Of a DNA stretch of 64,000 nucleotides, positions 46,011-60,254 are shown piece after piece (the first letter of the stretch is position 1; each line of letters opens with the position of its first letter). The DNA comes from Eulemur rufifrons (taxonomy: Eukaryota; Chordata; Mammalia; Primates; Lemuridae), in contig NC_090996.1 of assembly GCF_041146395.1 (NCBI RefSeq), forward strand, positions 31,148,738-31,212,737. Reading direction: 5' to 3'. The notes under the pieces are model-generated. The model was not told the origin of the DNA and ran no database searches. It saw only the letters and a list, made by a program, of their open reading frames with translations. The position numbers and the translations under genes were made by a program.

Positions 46011-47490
46011 CTCCTGCTGTCTTTATTATAGTATTATAGCTTTGGGTTCATCTAGTATCTCTTGCACTAAGCTACAAACCCACAAGTCAGTGGCTGTGAC
46101 TGTTACTGTTGTTATAAAATAGGTGTGCAGTGAGTGTGTAACTAAACGAACAAATGCATGGTGAGATGGACGTAGCTCTGTTTACACTGTCAAGCATCCA
46201 GGAAAATAATCTTCTCACCCATCATCTTTAAGACCTGCAGGAGACAGGAGTGATTTGTCCAGTAGGCAGAATGACCTAGCCATGTGTGGTCGAAAGACAT
46301 ATCTATGAGGCAGATACCTAGATTGAGGAGTGAGGGTCCATATTTGCAAAACAGAGCCTAGAGCTCATGAGACCCAACACTAGCCAAATAGATTAATCAG
46401 TTACAAAGCCACTGTTTTGGTTATGTCACCCAGCATTGTGTGACTATGGTCCAAGGCTTGGGGAAGTTCTCTCGGCAGCTTCTGGACTTGAGGCTGGGTT
46501 TGCCAACTGACATGAGTTCCTGTGTTACCAGATCAGACAACTCACTGATCATTCAAGCTATCACTAGAAATTTAGAAATAAGAGGTTCAATTGGAATGTA
46601 CATTGGTTCTTCTTATCCAAAGATACCAAAACTGGGACCTCTACCGAGAGGAAAGGAGTCAATGTTTATACAAGGTACTTGGCAATATTGTTGTTTTCCT
46701 CTTCTCTTCTGCTTCTTATACTCATGAAACAGTCCCAATGGATTTAACTTAATCCTCCATAGGCGTTCTATAATTCTGAACATGGTCAGAAGGAAAAACT
46801 ATCCATTTGGCTACATATTCAACAAGTTTAGACATAAAATAATCGGTTCAGGGCATCCAATATGGTAAAGATTCTGACTTCCCTAGAGGATGAAGCGTGG
46901 GGTTGGTGGTAACTACTGAATCTATTCCTTGCAACAAAAGATCCTGCATGAGTCACATCCCTAGAACTGGTAGAAAACATCTCCATTCACCGTCTTTGCA
47001 GGATTAGACAGGTGCTCTCTTAAAACCCAGGAAAGCAAATGCCAGGTAAAATATTTATTTTTCCTTTGAGCAGACTGAAACAGGGCAATGCTGGTCTGAA
47101 TAAAAAGAAAAAGTGGCACTTGAAAGTATTATGAAAAAGAAGCTCTTCTGCCCCCAAATCGTTGGCTCTCGAGGGTGGAAAGACCTTGAAATGTAATCTC
47201 TGACCATAATACAAAATCCTTCCAAGTGGACACTGTGGCTCTGTGTCAACATCTCCGGTTACAGGGAAATGACTCCCGATGATGGAGTATACACACTCTT
47301 TATTCTGGATTGTTTTAATGTCTTGCTGATGGCATATTAAGGTGGTGATGACACCTTAATTCCCTATAGGAAATACCTTGCATCTTGAGTGGGGAAGAAA
47401 CCCACAAGGTCAAGGAATTGGTAAGGAAGCTGAGGCTGTTGGGATGCAGGGGGCCTGGCAACACAAGCATCAGCTACACAGTGAGAGAGA
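46011..47490. other. Unassigned noncoding DNA
   Basis: The 46230-46870 part looks like one continuous old unit with a 95-codon ORF that I cannot match. I cannot say whether it is an old LTR-retroelement interior or unique DNA. No gene is supported. Confidence 0.3.
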
Positions 47491-47491
47491 A

Positions 47492-47514
47492 TGTGTGTGT
47501 GTATGTGTGTGTGT
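47492..47514. repeat. Short (GT)n microsatellite
   Basis: About 11 GT units with one A interruption. Confidence 0.9.
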
Positions 47515-49975
<2,461 letters not shown>

Positions 49976-49980
49976 GAGGG

Positions 49981-50001
49981 AGACAGACAGACAGACAGAC
50001 A
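49981..50001. repeat. (GACA)n microsatellite
   Basis: Five GACA units, preceded by a GAGAGAGGG stretch. Confidence 0.9.
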
Positions 50002-50284
50002 CCCAGTGACAGAGAGAACCAGGCTATGGGATATCCCAATGCATTTGGCCAAAAGACAAGGAACAGGGTCTAGTGAGATTTTTAGACAGAAAAAACTGGG
50101 AAATGTAAACTGATATGATTATCAACTCCACTTAAAACTCAAATTGAGTAGATTAACGTGGGCAGCCTTTGGTACTAATGATCTAAAAGAAACTAAGATA
50201 TTCAGTCTAGTTTCTCTCTCTCCCCCTCTCTCTGGTTTCAATTTAAAAGGGGCAATTTGTAAATAATACAGTGATACTACCAGC

Positions 50285-50525
50285 TAATATTTGCAGAGCA
50301 CGTGCTAGGCACAGAGACGGAGTTAAACTATTTACACGAGTTACATAACTTCATTCTCACAACTCTCTGAAGGAGTTACTATTCTCAGTCCAGTGTAGCA
50401 AACAGAAAACAAGGTTCCCACGAGTTAAGGGGTTTGCTCATGTCATACGGGCTTTCAGGAGGCAGAGCTGAGCTAAGAACACATCCCAGAGCCCGATTCC
50501 CAACCACGACACTGTATTCATTACT
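50285..50525 (-). repeat. MIR SINE (reverse)
   Basis: AATATTTGCAGAGCACGTGCTAGGCACAGAG, CATTCTCACAACTCTCTGAAGG, AGAAAACAAGGTTCCCACGAG and AGAGCCCGATTCCCAACC give a nearly full antisense MIR. Confidence 0.85.
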
Positions 50526-50804
50526 GTACTTCATTCTGTAATAGAACTTCACTGCCGTTTTTTTTTTAAAAAAAAAAAGATTTTAAACACATTCTGTATT
50601 TTGAGCATTCAATGGTGATATATTAACATACACTCTATTAATAAGAGCTATCTCCCTGTTCCCACAGCTTAAAGGCGTATCTGATGTGTGCCAAAACTAT
50701 GGCTGAGAAATACATTTGAACAAATATTTGAAATCTTTCCGGTGTTTGAAAATACCCAAATGACTGTTTAGCATGTGTTACATGGTAGTAGGTAAATTCC
50801 TATG

Positions 50805-51015
50805 AGATTACATGGATTAGAATTATACTGACTTGGGTGTCCCATTTACTTGCTGTGTGATCTTGAACAAGTTACTTAGCCTCTCTGAACCCCATGTTCC
50901 CATTTGGAAAACTGAGATAATAGTGCTCCCTATCTTGTAAGGTTATGTGATAATTAAAGTCCTGACACCACACCATGATGAGTACAATAGAGGTGGCTGT
51001 TAGTCGTTCTTATCA
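50805..51015 (+). repeat. MIR SINE
   Basis: TTGCTGTGTGATCTTGAACAAGTTACTTAGCCTCTCTGAACCCCATGTTCCCATTTGG, GTAAGGTTATGTGATAATTAAAG and the tail are in full sense MIR order. It is one of the best MIR copies here. Confidence 0.95.
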
Positions 51016-52033
51016 TGTGTTTCCAGTTCTTCTCCTGATGGTTGGTATAGAGACATCTTTGACTTCAGATTGAAGGCTTAGATAATATTCAAATCATCAC
51101 TCTTCTAATCTTCATACCAGGAAAGCATGTGGGTGTGTTCAGAGTTCCACAATTTTGAAAGCAGTAAAATGAAATTCTGATGATGCGGATCCACTTAAAA
51201 AGTGTCCCAGGCTCAGGGATCACGGAAAATCACCTTCAAACCAAACACCCCCTTGCCACGTTCCACCTCTCCCTCCAAACAGGACACATGATATAGATTT
51301 TGTCGAAACTGGGAGAGCTTCAAACGCTGCCAAACATGTTCAACTATTGGCTTTTTCTAAATCCAAATGTCAATTCCTCCACTTTTAGATAGCCAAGGTG
51401 TTTTTACACTACACTAATTTTAGTTGCTTGATTTAGCTGCATAATTACATTTCTAGATAACGACAGTGGACAGGGTTTGGCAGAGAATTCAATTATTTAA
51501 GGCTGAATTTTGGCCATCTTGACAAGGTTTCTCTGTAATTGATTCTCATGCATCAAAGTGGCCACGTTGTACAATTCAGAAAGCTCCGGTAACAGCTGCA
51601 AACTGACCCCTCTTGCTCAACAGTCCGATACCGTTTCTAACTTTAGCTTTTGACGATGACTTTCAACACCACATTTCTGAGAAGTTACCGGGGAGGACAG
51701 AAGCGTCGCGCTATGAGATGTGGACGTGTTTCTCCCATCCGCTCTCCTTTAGCAATCTCGGGAGGGGAGAGCTATTAGTTACTTAGGTAAGGCCTGCGCC
51801 AGACTAAAGTATATCTCTTTAGTGTTACAAAGTGGAGAGACCATCGGACCAGGAAGCAGGAAACGTAATCCAGTCCCTTAGGCCAGAAATATACACATTT
51901 AGACTCTTCCTTTCATGTGCATAGAACAGAGGTAACCATACTCACTCGCCCTTCACCAAGAGTGCTCCAGTGAGCACTTGCAGGGGGAGGGTTGGAAAGG
52001 GAGGTGCAGAAATACAGCGGGTCGCTATACAAA
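51016..52033. other. Unique noncoding DNA with a candidate conserved element
   Basis: No named repeat. The 51330-51800 part combines CACTAATTTTAGTTGC, GCATAATTACATTTC, GTAATTGATTC, CATGCATCAAAGTGGCC (TCF/LEF-like) and a CpG-retaining tail (AGCGTCGCGC). Confidence 0.4.
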
Positions 52034-52375
52034 CAGCCAGCCCTCCGTATCTGCACATGTTCCACATCGTGTACTCAACCAACTGTTGATCTGAAACAGC
52101 CAGGGGAAAAACATGCATCTGTCCTCAACATATATAGACTGTATTTTTCTTGCCATTATTCCCTAAACAATATAGTATAACAACTATTTACAAAGCATTT
52201 ACATTGTATTTGGTTTTATAACTAATCTCGAGATGATTTTAAAAGTCTACAGGAGGATGTGCCTAGGTTATATGGCTACATTGTTTTACATCAGGAACTG
52301 GGCGTCTGTGGAGTTGGGTATCTGAAAGAGGTCCTGCAACCAGGCTTCCCCTGATACCCAGAGATGAGCCTGTAT
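52034..52375. mobile_element. Tigger-group (Tc1/mariner) nonautonomous element
   Basis: It begins CAGCCAGCCCTCCGTATCTG, contains AACAACTATTTACAAAGCATTTACATTGTATTTGG and AGGATGTGCCTAGGTTATATGG, and ends with CCTGATACCCAGAGATGAGCCTGTA. The two ends match the inverted repeats of a Tigger-derived MITE. TA is retained at the right junction. Confidence 0.85.
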
Positions 52376-52700
52376 ATAATGACGTTTGGGTCATGATGGA
52401 CTATATATATGGCGGTGGCCCCATAAGATTATAATGTCATATTTTTACCGTACCTTTTCTATGTTTAGATATGTTTACATGCACAAATACTACCTTCACG
52501 TTGCAATTGCCTACAGGATTCAGTTCAGTAACACGCTGTGTGGATTTGTCACCTAGGAGCGATGGGATACACGACACAGCCTAGGTGTGTGAGAGGCTGT
52601 GCCATGTAGGTTTGTGTAAATACACTGTGTGATAGTCACACAACAAAATTGCCTAACACATTTCTCAAATGTATCCCAGTCATTAAGCAACGCATGACTG
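52376..52700. mobile_element. MER2-type Tigger element
   Basis: TAATGACGTTTGGGTCATG, GGTGGCCCCATAAGATTATAATGTCATATTTTTACCGTACCTTTTCTATGTTTAG, AGGTTTGTGTAAATACACTGTG and TTAAGCAACGCATGACTG are the MER2 blocks in order. It starts where the preceding Tigger-group element ends. Confidence 0.9.
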
Positions 52701-53164
52701 TGTGTACATATACATACTGGTTTTATTAAAGAATCTGCTGATTTGGGACAGATAGAAATGAGAAATATATTACATATATGATATGGAGATACATAGCTAT
52801 AGCCCATGCAGAGGATATTTTTTGTTTTTAAGGACTCCACGACACAAAAGCTCTTGCTGCTCCTGAGTATTAAGTATCTCCTTTCCCCTCTGTGAAAATA
52901 CGGGCTGTCCCTACCAACTCCAGTCTCAACCACCGCAACTCACATTTTCTCTGATTCTGACTTTATATTTTACATGTTAGTGTCCCATCGGACTGTAGTA
53001 CTTACAAATTTGAAATTGTATGGAATGCATCCTTGTTCTAAACACACCGCAAATAATAAAGCATATAAATACATAACAACCCCTAAACAAAACCTCCTTT
53101 TCCTAACATGGGTTCTGTTTTCCCAAGTGGGAAACACTTAGTATTCGTGGGATCTGATTCTTTC
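52701..53164. other. Unique noncoding DNA
   Basis: No gene or repeat is recognised. The 126-codon minus-strand ORF at 52553-52933 is half inside the MER2 element and is not real. Confidence 0.5.
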
Positions 53165-53300
53165 CTCTTGGATCCTCCACTAGAAGGTAGACACGGCCTT
53201 CTGCGCCTCTCCGTTCCCCAGTGGCTGGCGCACACGGTTCATGGTAAATGGTGGCTACCCAATGTCTAGTGCGTGGTGTTAAGTTCGTGGTATACGGCAG
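53165..53300 (+). repeat. L2 LINE terminal end
   Basis: CCACTAGAAGGTAGACACGGCC, then CCCCAGTGGCTGGCGCACACGGTTCATGGTAAATGG resemble the L2 3' end. Confidence 0.55.
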
Positions 53301-53408
53301 GAACCTAAAATAATAAAAATGTGGAGTAAAACAACAAGGAGGCAGACCTCCAAAACACTGAATTCAAATGGAAGGCCACGTGCTGTCATCTGCTCTGGCC
53401 ATCATGAG

Positions 53409-53757
53409 CAGAGGAGGCCAAACATTTTTCTGTAAAAGTTCAGATAATAAATATTTTGGGTGTTGTAGAACTTCCACTCCCTGTTGCAGCTACTCAAAAC
53501 TCTGCTGTTGTAGCATGAAAAAGCATCCATCGACAATACGCAAATGAACGATCGTGGCTGCGTGCCAGTAACATTTTATTACTATTAACCAACATTGAAA
53601 CTTGAATTTCCTCTAATTTTTACAGGTCATAAAATATTACTCTTCTTTTAATTTTTTCAAGCATTTGTAAATGTCAAAACCATTCTGAGCCGGAGGGTCA
53701 TATAAAAATAGGCAATGGTCCGGGTTTGGCTCACAGACACTGGTTTGCTGACCCCTA
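53409..53757 (+). mobile_element. MER1-type hAT-Charlie element
   Basis: It begins CAGAGGAGGCCAAACATTTTTCTGTAAAAG, continues TTGCAGCTACTCAAAACTCTGCTGTTGTAGCATGAAA and GACAATACGCAAATGAACGATCGTGGCTGCG, and ends GGGTTTGGCTCACAGACACTGG followed by GCTGACCCCT. The terminal inverted repeats pair as GAGGCCAAAC and TTTGCTGACCCC-like. It lacks a transposase. Confidence 0.8.
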
Positions 53758-54715
53758 ACCTAGAGCATATATTTTATCCAAGAAGTCAGACTTGGACACA
53801 GTGGCAAATCCACACTCCTGTGTTGTTCCTTTTTGTGTTCTCACCTACTTCTTGTCTTTCTTATCACTTCCTTGGTGCCAGTTCTGTTTGCCTTCCCAGC
53901 ATGAAGGATTTCCATCAAGGACATTTTTTTCTTAGTCAGCCTCTGACAGTTCAAAATCTCATCCCTCCCCCTAAAAATATTTCTCCCATCTTTTTCCACC
54001 TCCCATGATGACATTCCCTCCTTAGTTATAATTAACTCCTCTTTTCCTCTCCTAGATTAAAGAGTTTTTGCTCTGGCTTTCAGCTACTCTACCTCCTTCC
54101 CCAGATCTCAATAGCTGATGAGGATTGTTCTGCCCGCCGCCACTTCTTCTGAGTGGTTTAGACGTCGTTGTAAGAGAGGGAAAGAGGACAGAAACAGAAG
54201 TGCTGGCTGGAGGATGGGAGAGGGAGAAGATAATTCCTGCCCCATGACTGTGGTGGCCAACACAGCCAACACAGCCAAGGGACCCAATCCAGTCCGCAGA
54301 AGGAAATGACGACGATGGTGATTGCTCTACACAGTGTGAAGAACAGCTAATGTTATGAAATGGGTTTAGATTTATAATGTCTCTTGAAAGAATGGAAGAT
54401 CTAGGCATGTTGAGCCACCTCTCCTTAGACTCACGTCTGGGGAGGAGCTGCCCCCTCCACCGGTCAGCTCTCTGGGACACAATGGCCACCATCCTCTGCC
54501 TGCTTCCAAAACAGCTGAGTGCCAGTCACCATTTCTTGACCATTAAAGCAAAATGAAAAGCACAAAACAGAGTATTCCTCTGATCCTACTGCTGAATAAG
54601 TTTAATAGCATATTGCATTTCTTATCTTTCAGATATTGACAACGCTTATCTCAAAATATGTATTTATACAGATTATTTAATTTCTCACACCACCCCGGTT
54701 CCAGGCATAGTTGCA
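53758..54715. other. Unassigned noncoding DNA
   Basis: No repeat that I can name. The 146-codon minus-strand ORF at 54052-54492 has no recognisable domain and is compositionally serine-rich. Confidence 0.35.
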
Positions 54716-54719
54716 TAAT

Positions 54720-55110
54720 AGAATTTTCTACAGTATTCAAGGCCCTTCAACAATATTTTTCCCTTTTACCCGTGCATATTCATCTTCCAATATACACTGT
54801 CCTTCCTTAAATCACTCGTTTGTTCAAACCACACTGGCAAGTTGCCTTTGCCAAACACTTCTGTGAATTCAAGTTTCCATTCAAACTTGCCTGCTATGCC
54901 GAAATCTCCTTCCTTCCTCCCCTCCTTCCTGTTCATCCTTGCTGGTCTAGGTCAAATGTCGCATTTTCTGTGAAGCCCTCCTCACTACCCCAGGCAGGAC
55001 TATTAATCGCTGCACCATCACTTTTGTTCTGGAGTCACTTTTGCATTTAGTTTAAGGACTGCTCACATCCTATCATGACTCTAAGTGTGAATCCACCTTT
55101 GAGAAGGGAG
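54720..55110 (+). repeat. L2 LINE fragment
   Basis: TTCAAGGCCCTTCAACAATATTTTTCC, CTCGTTTGTTCAAACCACACTGGC, TAGGTCAAATGTCGCATTTTCTGTGAAGCCCTCCTCACTACCCC fit the L2 ORF2 end. Confidence 0.75.
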
Positions 55111-55304
55111 ACTGGCCCAAATAAAGAAGGATGTCATTCCTTCTTGTTCACCTAATGACTAAAACGATGACTAGGCAAATGAAGTTTTCCAAAACGCTTC
55201 CTGAAATGACTGATGGAAAACTGTGAGTAATGCAGACAGGCTGCAAGAGGCCCCCAGGTAATTGAGAGCTACCTGTATCTCCAAGGTCATCTCAAGTGTG
55301 CTGG

Positions 55305-55560
55305 GGGCATCAGGGCACAGTAGAAAAAGCTTGAGTTTGAAAGTTGGAGAGGCGGGGCTTGGAGATGGGCTCTGTCCCCGTTTTGTCTGATGTTTCCCCT
55401 GGATGTCTGATCTAGGATCGTATTTTCAGCCCCGAGCCCTGGTCTCTTCAGAGGTAAAATGGGACAACACCTGTACCCTCTCACAGGTGTGTTTTGGCAG
55501 TGAAGTGATGTGCTGCATGTGGGTGTTCCTGGCACTTGGAAGGTGTTCAAAAAGGACTAG
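55305..55560 (+). repeat. MIR SINE
   Basis: GGCACAGTAGAAAAAGCTTGAGTTTGAAAG, then TCTTCAGAGGTAAAATGGGACAACACC, a TCACAGGTGTGTTTTGGCAGTGAAG stretch and TTCCTGGCACTTGGAAGGTGTTC form a worn sense MIR. Confidence 0.65.
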
Positions 55561-55914
55561 TTTATTTTTGTTTCATTCTTTAGAATGTCTTCAATGCACC
55601 TATGCAAAATTGCTTTTTTAATCTCTCTGCTCCTTATGTCAGCTCTGTCTCTCCAAGGCCCCACCCATACCCCATACAGATGTGCCTGTTGGAACTTGCA
55701 TTCTGCTACGCACCACATGACTGCCTGTGTGGACGCCCCATCCGAAACAAGCAGTCACGTGCTAGGTCCTCCGGGGAGCCTCCCTGCCTTCTCCAGCACT
55801 CATTAGCTATTGGCTGAGATTCTGAAACGCCAGCAGTGATTTGCCCCAGGACAGTAAAGACCTGGCTGGTATTCCCATGCGGGTATGCTTCCAACTGATG
55901 TCCTCAGTTACTTT

Positions 55915-55965
55915 GTTTTCCTGTCATTCTCACAGGACTGAGCATAGAGTAGATGCTCAATAAGA
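55915..55965 (+). repeat. L2 LINE terminal end
   Basis: TCTCACAGGACTGAGCATAGAGTAGATGCTCAATAAGAACC matches the last bases of L2. Confidence 0.6.
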
Positions 55966-55974
55966 ACCTGAGAA

Positions 55975-56065
55975 TTAGCTGTCACCTGTGGGATGAGAGA
56001 GAGGCTCGGGGAGGTCAAATGACTTGCCTGAGGTTAAACAACACAATGTGTCCCTTGTCAGTTAC
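55975..56065 (-). repeat. MIR SINE fragment (reverse)
   Basis: GGGATGAGAGAGAGGCTCGGGGAGGTCAAATGACTTGCCTGAGGTTAAACAAC is a partial antisense MIR core. Confidence 0.75.
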
Positions 56066-56727
56066 CAAGAGGCAGGTTTCCCTACATGCCCCTAATACCT
56101 GCTAGATCATCAAGAATGACCACACTAGGGGAGCAGCTGGAATCAAAATTGACGAATGCCACTCACCACCAGACATGCACCCACACTCCATCCAATGAGA
56201 ATCCAGTGCGGAAGAGCTTTACCTAGCACCAATCTCAAAAAAGAGATGCCCTGAGATGCTACACGATATTTATAGTCCTGAAGCCCAAGGACTGACAGGT
56301 GCATTCCCAGAAAAGGGGAGACTGGCTCCAAGAGGGCTGTCAGCATGGCACCCAAGTCACAAGAGCATCAAACTCAGAACCGAGAAGGGAGGATCTTCTG
56401 CAGGAAATGCTTCCATATACTCCTATACTGTGGGGAGGGTACACTTGGGCCACGAGGCAGCCCCTCCCCAAGTTACAACCACCCCATTAGAATGCTCAGT
56501 GGAGGACCAGTCTAGCCAGGAAAGTCACAGCACCTAGAGGGAAGAGAAGCTGTGTCCCCAATCCCTCTTACGGACTGCTTTCAGTTAGCATATGTAAATG
56601 AGTTGGTACCTGGAAAGGCCTTACAAGGATGACAAGTGCATATGGGCATAAGTTATTCTTGTGGCCTCGCTATTCTCTCACCGCCTGGCCCTTCTCCTTA
56701 CCGTGCCAGACTCCCTTATTTGAAGCT
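56066..56727. other. Unique noncoding DNA
   Basis: No repeat or credible gene is recognised. Confidence 0.4.
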
Positions 56728-56995
56728 CCATAGCATCGCAGTGAAGAGCTCGCCCTGAGCCACACCACGCACATTAACAGCCCAATTTCCACCAATTATT
56801 AGCTGTGTGTTCCCGTGCACATTACCTAACCTCTCTGTGCCTCAGGTTTATTATCTGTAAAATAAGACTATGTTTAGTAATCATACTTCATAAAGTGGAC
56901 TAGATATTTTAAATAACTACAATACAGCACAGGGCTCAGCCCAGGCGTGGCTCGTAGCAGACACACAGTAAATGGGTGCTGATAGTTGTCATGGG
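56728..56995 (+). repeat. MIR SINE
   Basis: GCATCGCAGTGAAGAGCTCGCC, ACCAATTATTAGCTGTGTGTTCCCGTGCACATTACCTAACCTCTCTGTGCCTCAGGTTTATTATCTGTAAAATAAG and GCACAGGGCTCAGCCCAGGCGTGG are a nearly full sense MIR. Confidence 0.95.
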
Positions 56996-58309
56996 GACAA
57001 TAGAATTAGCAGCACCTGGTTGGAGCATCAAGCCAGGGACACCAAAACTCTTCCTCCCTCCAACCGCTAGCTGGTTAAATAAAATAGTGCTAACTATTAC
57101 CCATGCAACTTGTGAAGCGCCTTCTTGTTTAAAAGCGTACCTCCTTCTGTGTTCCAAACAAAAAATTAAGACACAGGAACTGACAAAGGATACGCGTTGC
57201 AAACATACTCCTGAAACCAACATGCAAGAATTCCAAGTTCAATGGATGGTTTATGGGGATGATGAAGATGGTGGCCTGGAATCAAAAGTGACCTAAAGAA
57301 TCCGGGACCCTGGGTCACACGACGCAGTGACATTACCCCCACCTCCAAAAATGGTTATGAAGATGCCCAAAGAAAAACCTCCAGCAGGTTTCGCCAGCGA
57401 GGTTTCTGATTATCATTAGAAACTCGAACCCCCAGGGGTACAGGCAGCGCCACACGCTCCTCTTGGTTCATTAAGCACTTCTTGACCTGATTCTCCTCTG
57501 AAAGCCAGACTGACCAGCTGAATGAGCAAGTCTAAGAATATCAACCCTGCACATCATCTCTGCTGAGATCAACAATGCTCCAGGAGCCGACCTCTGACCT
57601 GTCTGGGGATGAATGGCAACTGGGTTTGAGGATTTGTTGACCTCGCTGGAGGCAAACAAATGCTCCCTGAGGCCTCAGGATGGGGGTGGCCTGCAGCTGC
57701 TCCCCTAGACTTTCCTTTGTGTCCTCCCGATGTCTTTTACCTTCCAAGCCAAGGGCCCCTGTAGGAGCTGGACACAGAAGTCGCTGCAAATAGCGCTCGT
57801 CTCCAGGACTGGCAACCAAGCGTTTCTGTCCCAACCCCAGGCAGTTGCCGAATCTGCTGAACCACCTGAGCTCTACGTGCACCATTTTCTCTTTAGAAAT
57901 TATGAGCCTAAACAGGCATCTCCCAAGGCAGCCTCTGCACGGCAGAAGCCTCATTAGATGCTTCACTATAAGAAAGATCCCATGGTCAAACAGGTTGGAA
58001 AAATTCAGCTTTCTGTCTCCTCTTCTCTTTTTTTCTCTCTCTCCCCCTTGGGAGTTCATGATGGCTATTAGCATAGCAAAGCACCTGAGAAGTCCCATAA
58101 GGAAAAAAAAAAACTACTGGATCTTGTTTGATCCAGACTTCCCCAGACCGATTTGGTAACCAACACACCATCCTCCCAACCATCAGTTTCGCCACCTACA
58201 TCTGGCTATCTGGCCATTGGTAATTACGTGTCAGGCCCTGTGTGAGGCTCTTTTGTTTTTTTCATTCTTCTTTCCCTCCTTTTACCTCTTCATCTTCATC
58301 GTCCTCACC
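56996..58309. other. Unique noncoding DNA
   Basis: No repeat is named. The 185-codon ORF on the minus strand (57541-58098) overlaps plus-strand ORFs of 75 and 104 codons. It lacks recognisable domains and passes through a T/C-rich patch. The 57370-57450 part keeps CpGs (GTTTCGCCAGCGAGG). Confidence 0.4.
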
Positions 58310-58525
58310 ATGCTTGCTACCATTTAGTCAGTGCTTACTGTGGGCCAGGCCCTGTACTAATGTCATCGTATCTGTTATGTCAGCTTCTTCTCTCTAAATC
58401 CCGATGAAGTCGGGTCTGTTACATTTATTACATTACGAACAAGAAAACAGAGGCACAGAGAGGGAGCAAATGGGCCAAGACAGCGCAGCTTGTCGATGGC
58501 AGAGCTGTACCTTGAATCAGATGGG
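58310..58525 (-). repeat. MIR SINE (reverse)
   Basis: TGCTACCATTTAGTCAGTGCTTACTGTGGGCCAGGCCCTGTACTAATG, AAAACAGAGGCACAGAGAGGGAGCAAATGGGCCAAGACAGCGCAGC are antisense MIR with the start at the 3' end. Confidence 0.9.
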
Positions 58526-59959
58526 CCACGGAACCCTCTACTACGAGAGCCCTTTTTTGGCGTGTGACATCCATTAACATACTCTGAGACGTGCTGGCCT
58601 GGACTTGGTAACTCAAGCTGAGCAGCCTCTTTATCTCCTTTACCCTCAACCCCTCACTCAACCTCAACTGCTCTAACAGCCCGTAGATGCAAAGCAAGGC
58701 AGAGCCGATGACCTTGTAGAGACTTCAAGGCCTGGAGAAGAGCTGCCCTCCCGCCCTCCAGCTCCCCACCCTTCAGGAAGTGGGAAATACCTCCCAAGCT
58801 GGGGAAAGTCTAACGCAGGGGGATATGGGTAATGCCAAGGGAACACCAGGAAAGAGGAACCGTAGGAGGAGAGAATGGAAGGGGAACTGGAGGAGGCCAG
58901 ATAGGAGATTATTCTTTTGACTTTTCTTTGTGAGCTGAGGCAGCATCTCCAGATCCAGGGCTGGATTCTCCTCTCTGGGGGTGGAGCAGGGTTCTTCATT
59001 CTCATTTCTGATGCATGGACCACTCCGGGAACTTTGTCCTCATCCCAGAAAACTACACATAAGTCACAAAACTTTGCATATCCTTGTAGGGAGTTGATGG
59101 CCCCTGGGAAATTCATCAGCAGACTCTAGGGGCTGGGGGGCTGAATTTCTATCCAATTTTGAAATCTTGTGCTTTTTAGAAAGGCCAGGCATAGGAGAAG
59201 TCAGAATCCCTTAAGACAGGCTCATATTAACAGCTCTGATGGCTGTTCTCATGTGAACTTATGGTGACGTGTTTACCAGCACTGTGGCTTTGAGAATATG
59301 AACCTGAGAGTCAGAGAACTCTCAGGATAGGCTTGGTAGGGGGCAAGTTTTCAAGGTAGCAAGAAGGTCAAACAACTTGGGGAGGTGCAAAGTCCAGATC
59401 GTAAAACCAAGTCGGTCACTGAAAAATCCAAAAACACATTTTCAGCCCCCTCGTCCAACAGCAAGAAATCATCTTAGAATAGAATGTGGCTTCTCTCCGC
59501 TAAAGCTTTCACCTCTAGCTTCAGGCCAGGAAACAAACAATATTAAACCAACGAGTGGGTATTAGTCATCACAGGGTACCCACTGAACGTAGTGCCAAGG
59601 GAGAAAAAGAGGGAGGAAATATACCTGTGTTTCCAGAAACTATACAGTCTAGTCCCGCAGACAAGACAGAGCTAGGAGGGGCCCGGAGCCAAGATGTGCC
59701 AGGCTGCACAGCTGAGCTTCTCATCCGAGAGGATTAGCCAAGGGGCTGACTGCTGCAAGATGGTTTCTCCGCGATGTCATGGCCAGGCAGCTGGTGGCAA
59801 CGGAGAGCCTCTGACAGGTGGGATTTAACTTCCCAGATTAGCAGTGTCCTTCTGGGACACTCTGGGGACATTAAAAGAGGAACCACCCTGAGTGACCTCA
59901 TTTCCTTTCTGACTGGTACATTACAATCTATTTTTAAGTATTTTTAAACAAACCATATA
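58526..59959. other. Unique noncoding DNA
   Basis: No named repeat. The 147-codon minus-strand ORF (58673-59116) has no recognisable domain. Confidence 0.4.
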
Positions 59960-60185
59960 CACCAGTTATTATTTGCCAGACACTTTCTAAACCCCTTGTG
60001 TGTTAAGTCATTTAATCTTCACAACAATCCCATAAGGTAAGTCCTGTTACTATCGCTATATGACTGATAGGGAAACTGAGGCAGAGAGAGGTTAAGTAAC
60101 TGGCCTAAGATCACACAGCTTGTGAATGGTGAATCCGGCTCCTGAGTCACACTCATAATTCCCTGCTATGCTGCCTCTCTAGGAA
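59960..60185 (-). repeat. MIR SINE (reverse)
   Basis: CACCAGTTATTATTTGCCAGACACTTTC, TTAATCTTCACAACAATCCCATAAGGTAAGTCCTG, GGGAAACTGAGGCAGAGAGAGGTTAAGTAACTGGCCTAAGATCACACAGC are a full antisense MIR in good condition. Confidence 0.95.
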
Positions 60186-60254
60186 AAACATGCTTTTTTT
60201 TAAAAAAAAATAAAACATATCTCTTTGGTCGCCATAGAAAATAAACTTATTTTT

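Noticed and set aside
49981..50001. CRISPR-like or other regular array
   Set aside because: It is a plain (GACA)n microsatellite. No repeat-spacer structure occurs anywhere in the window.
54052..54492. Minus-strand ORF of 146 codons
   Set aside because: Serine-rich low-complexity translation without a recognisable domain.
57541..58098. Minus-strand ORF of 185 codons
   Set aside because: No recognisable domain, conflicts with plus-strand ORFs, and passes through a T/C-rich patch. Length alone is not enough in 64 kb read in six frames.
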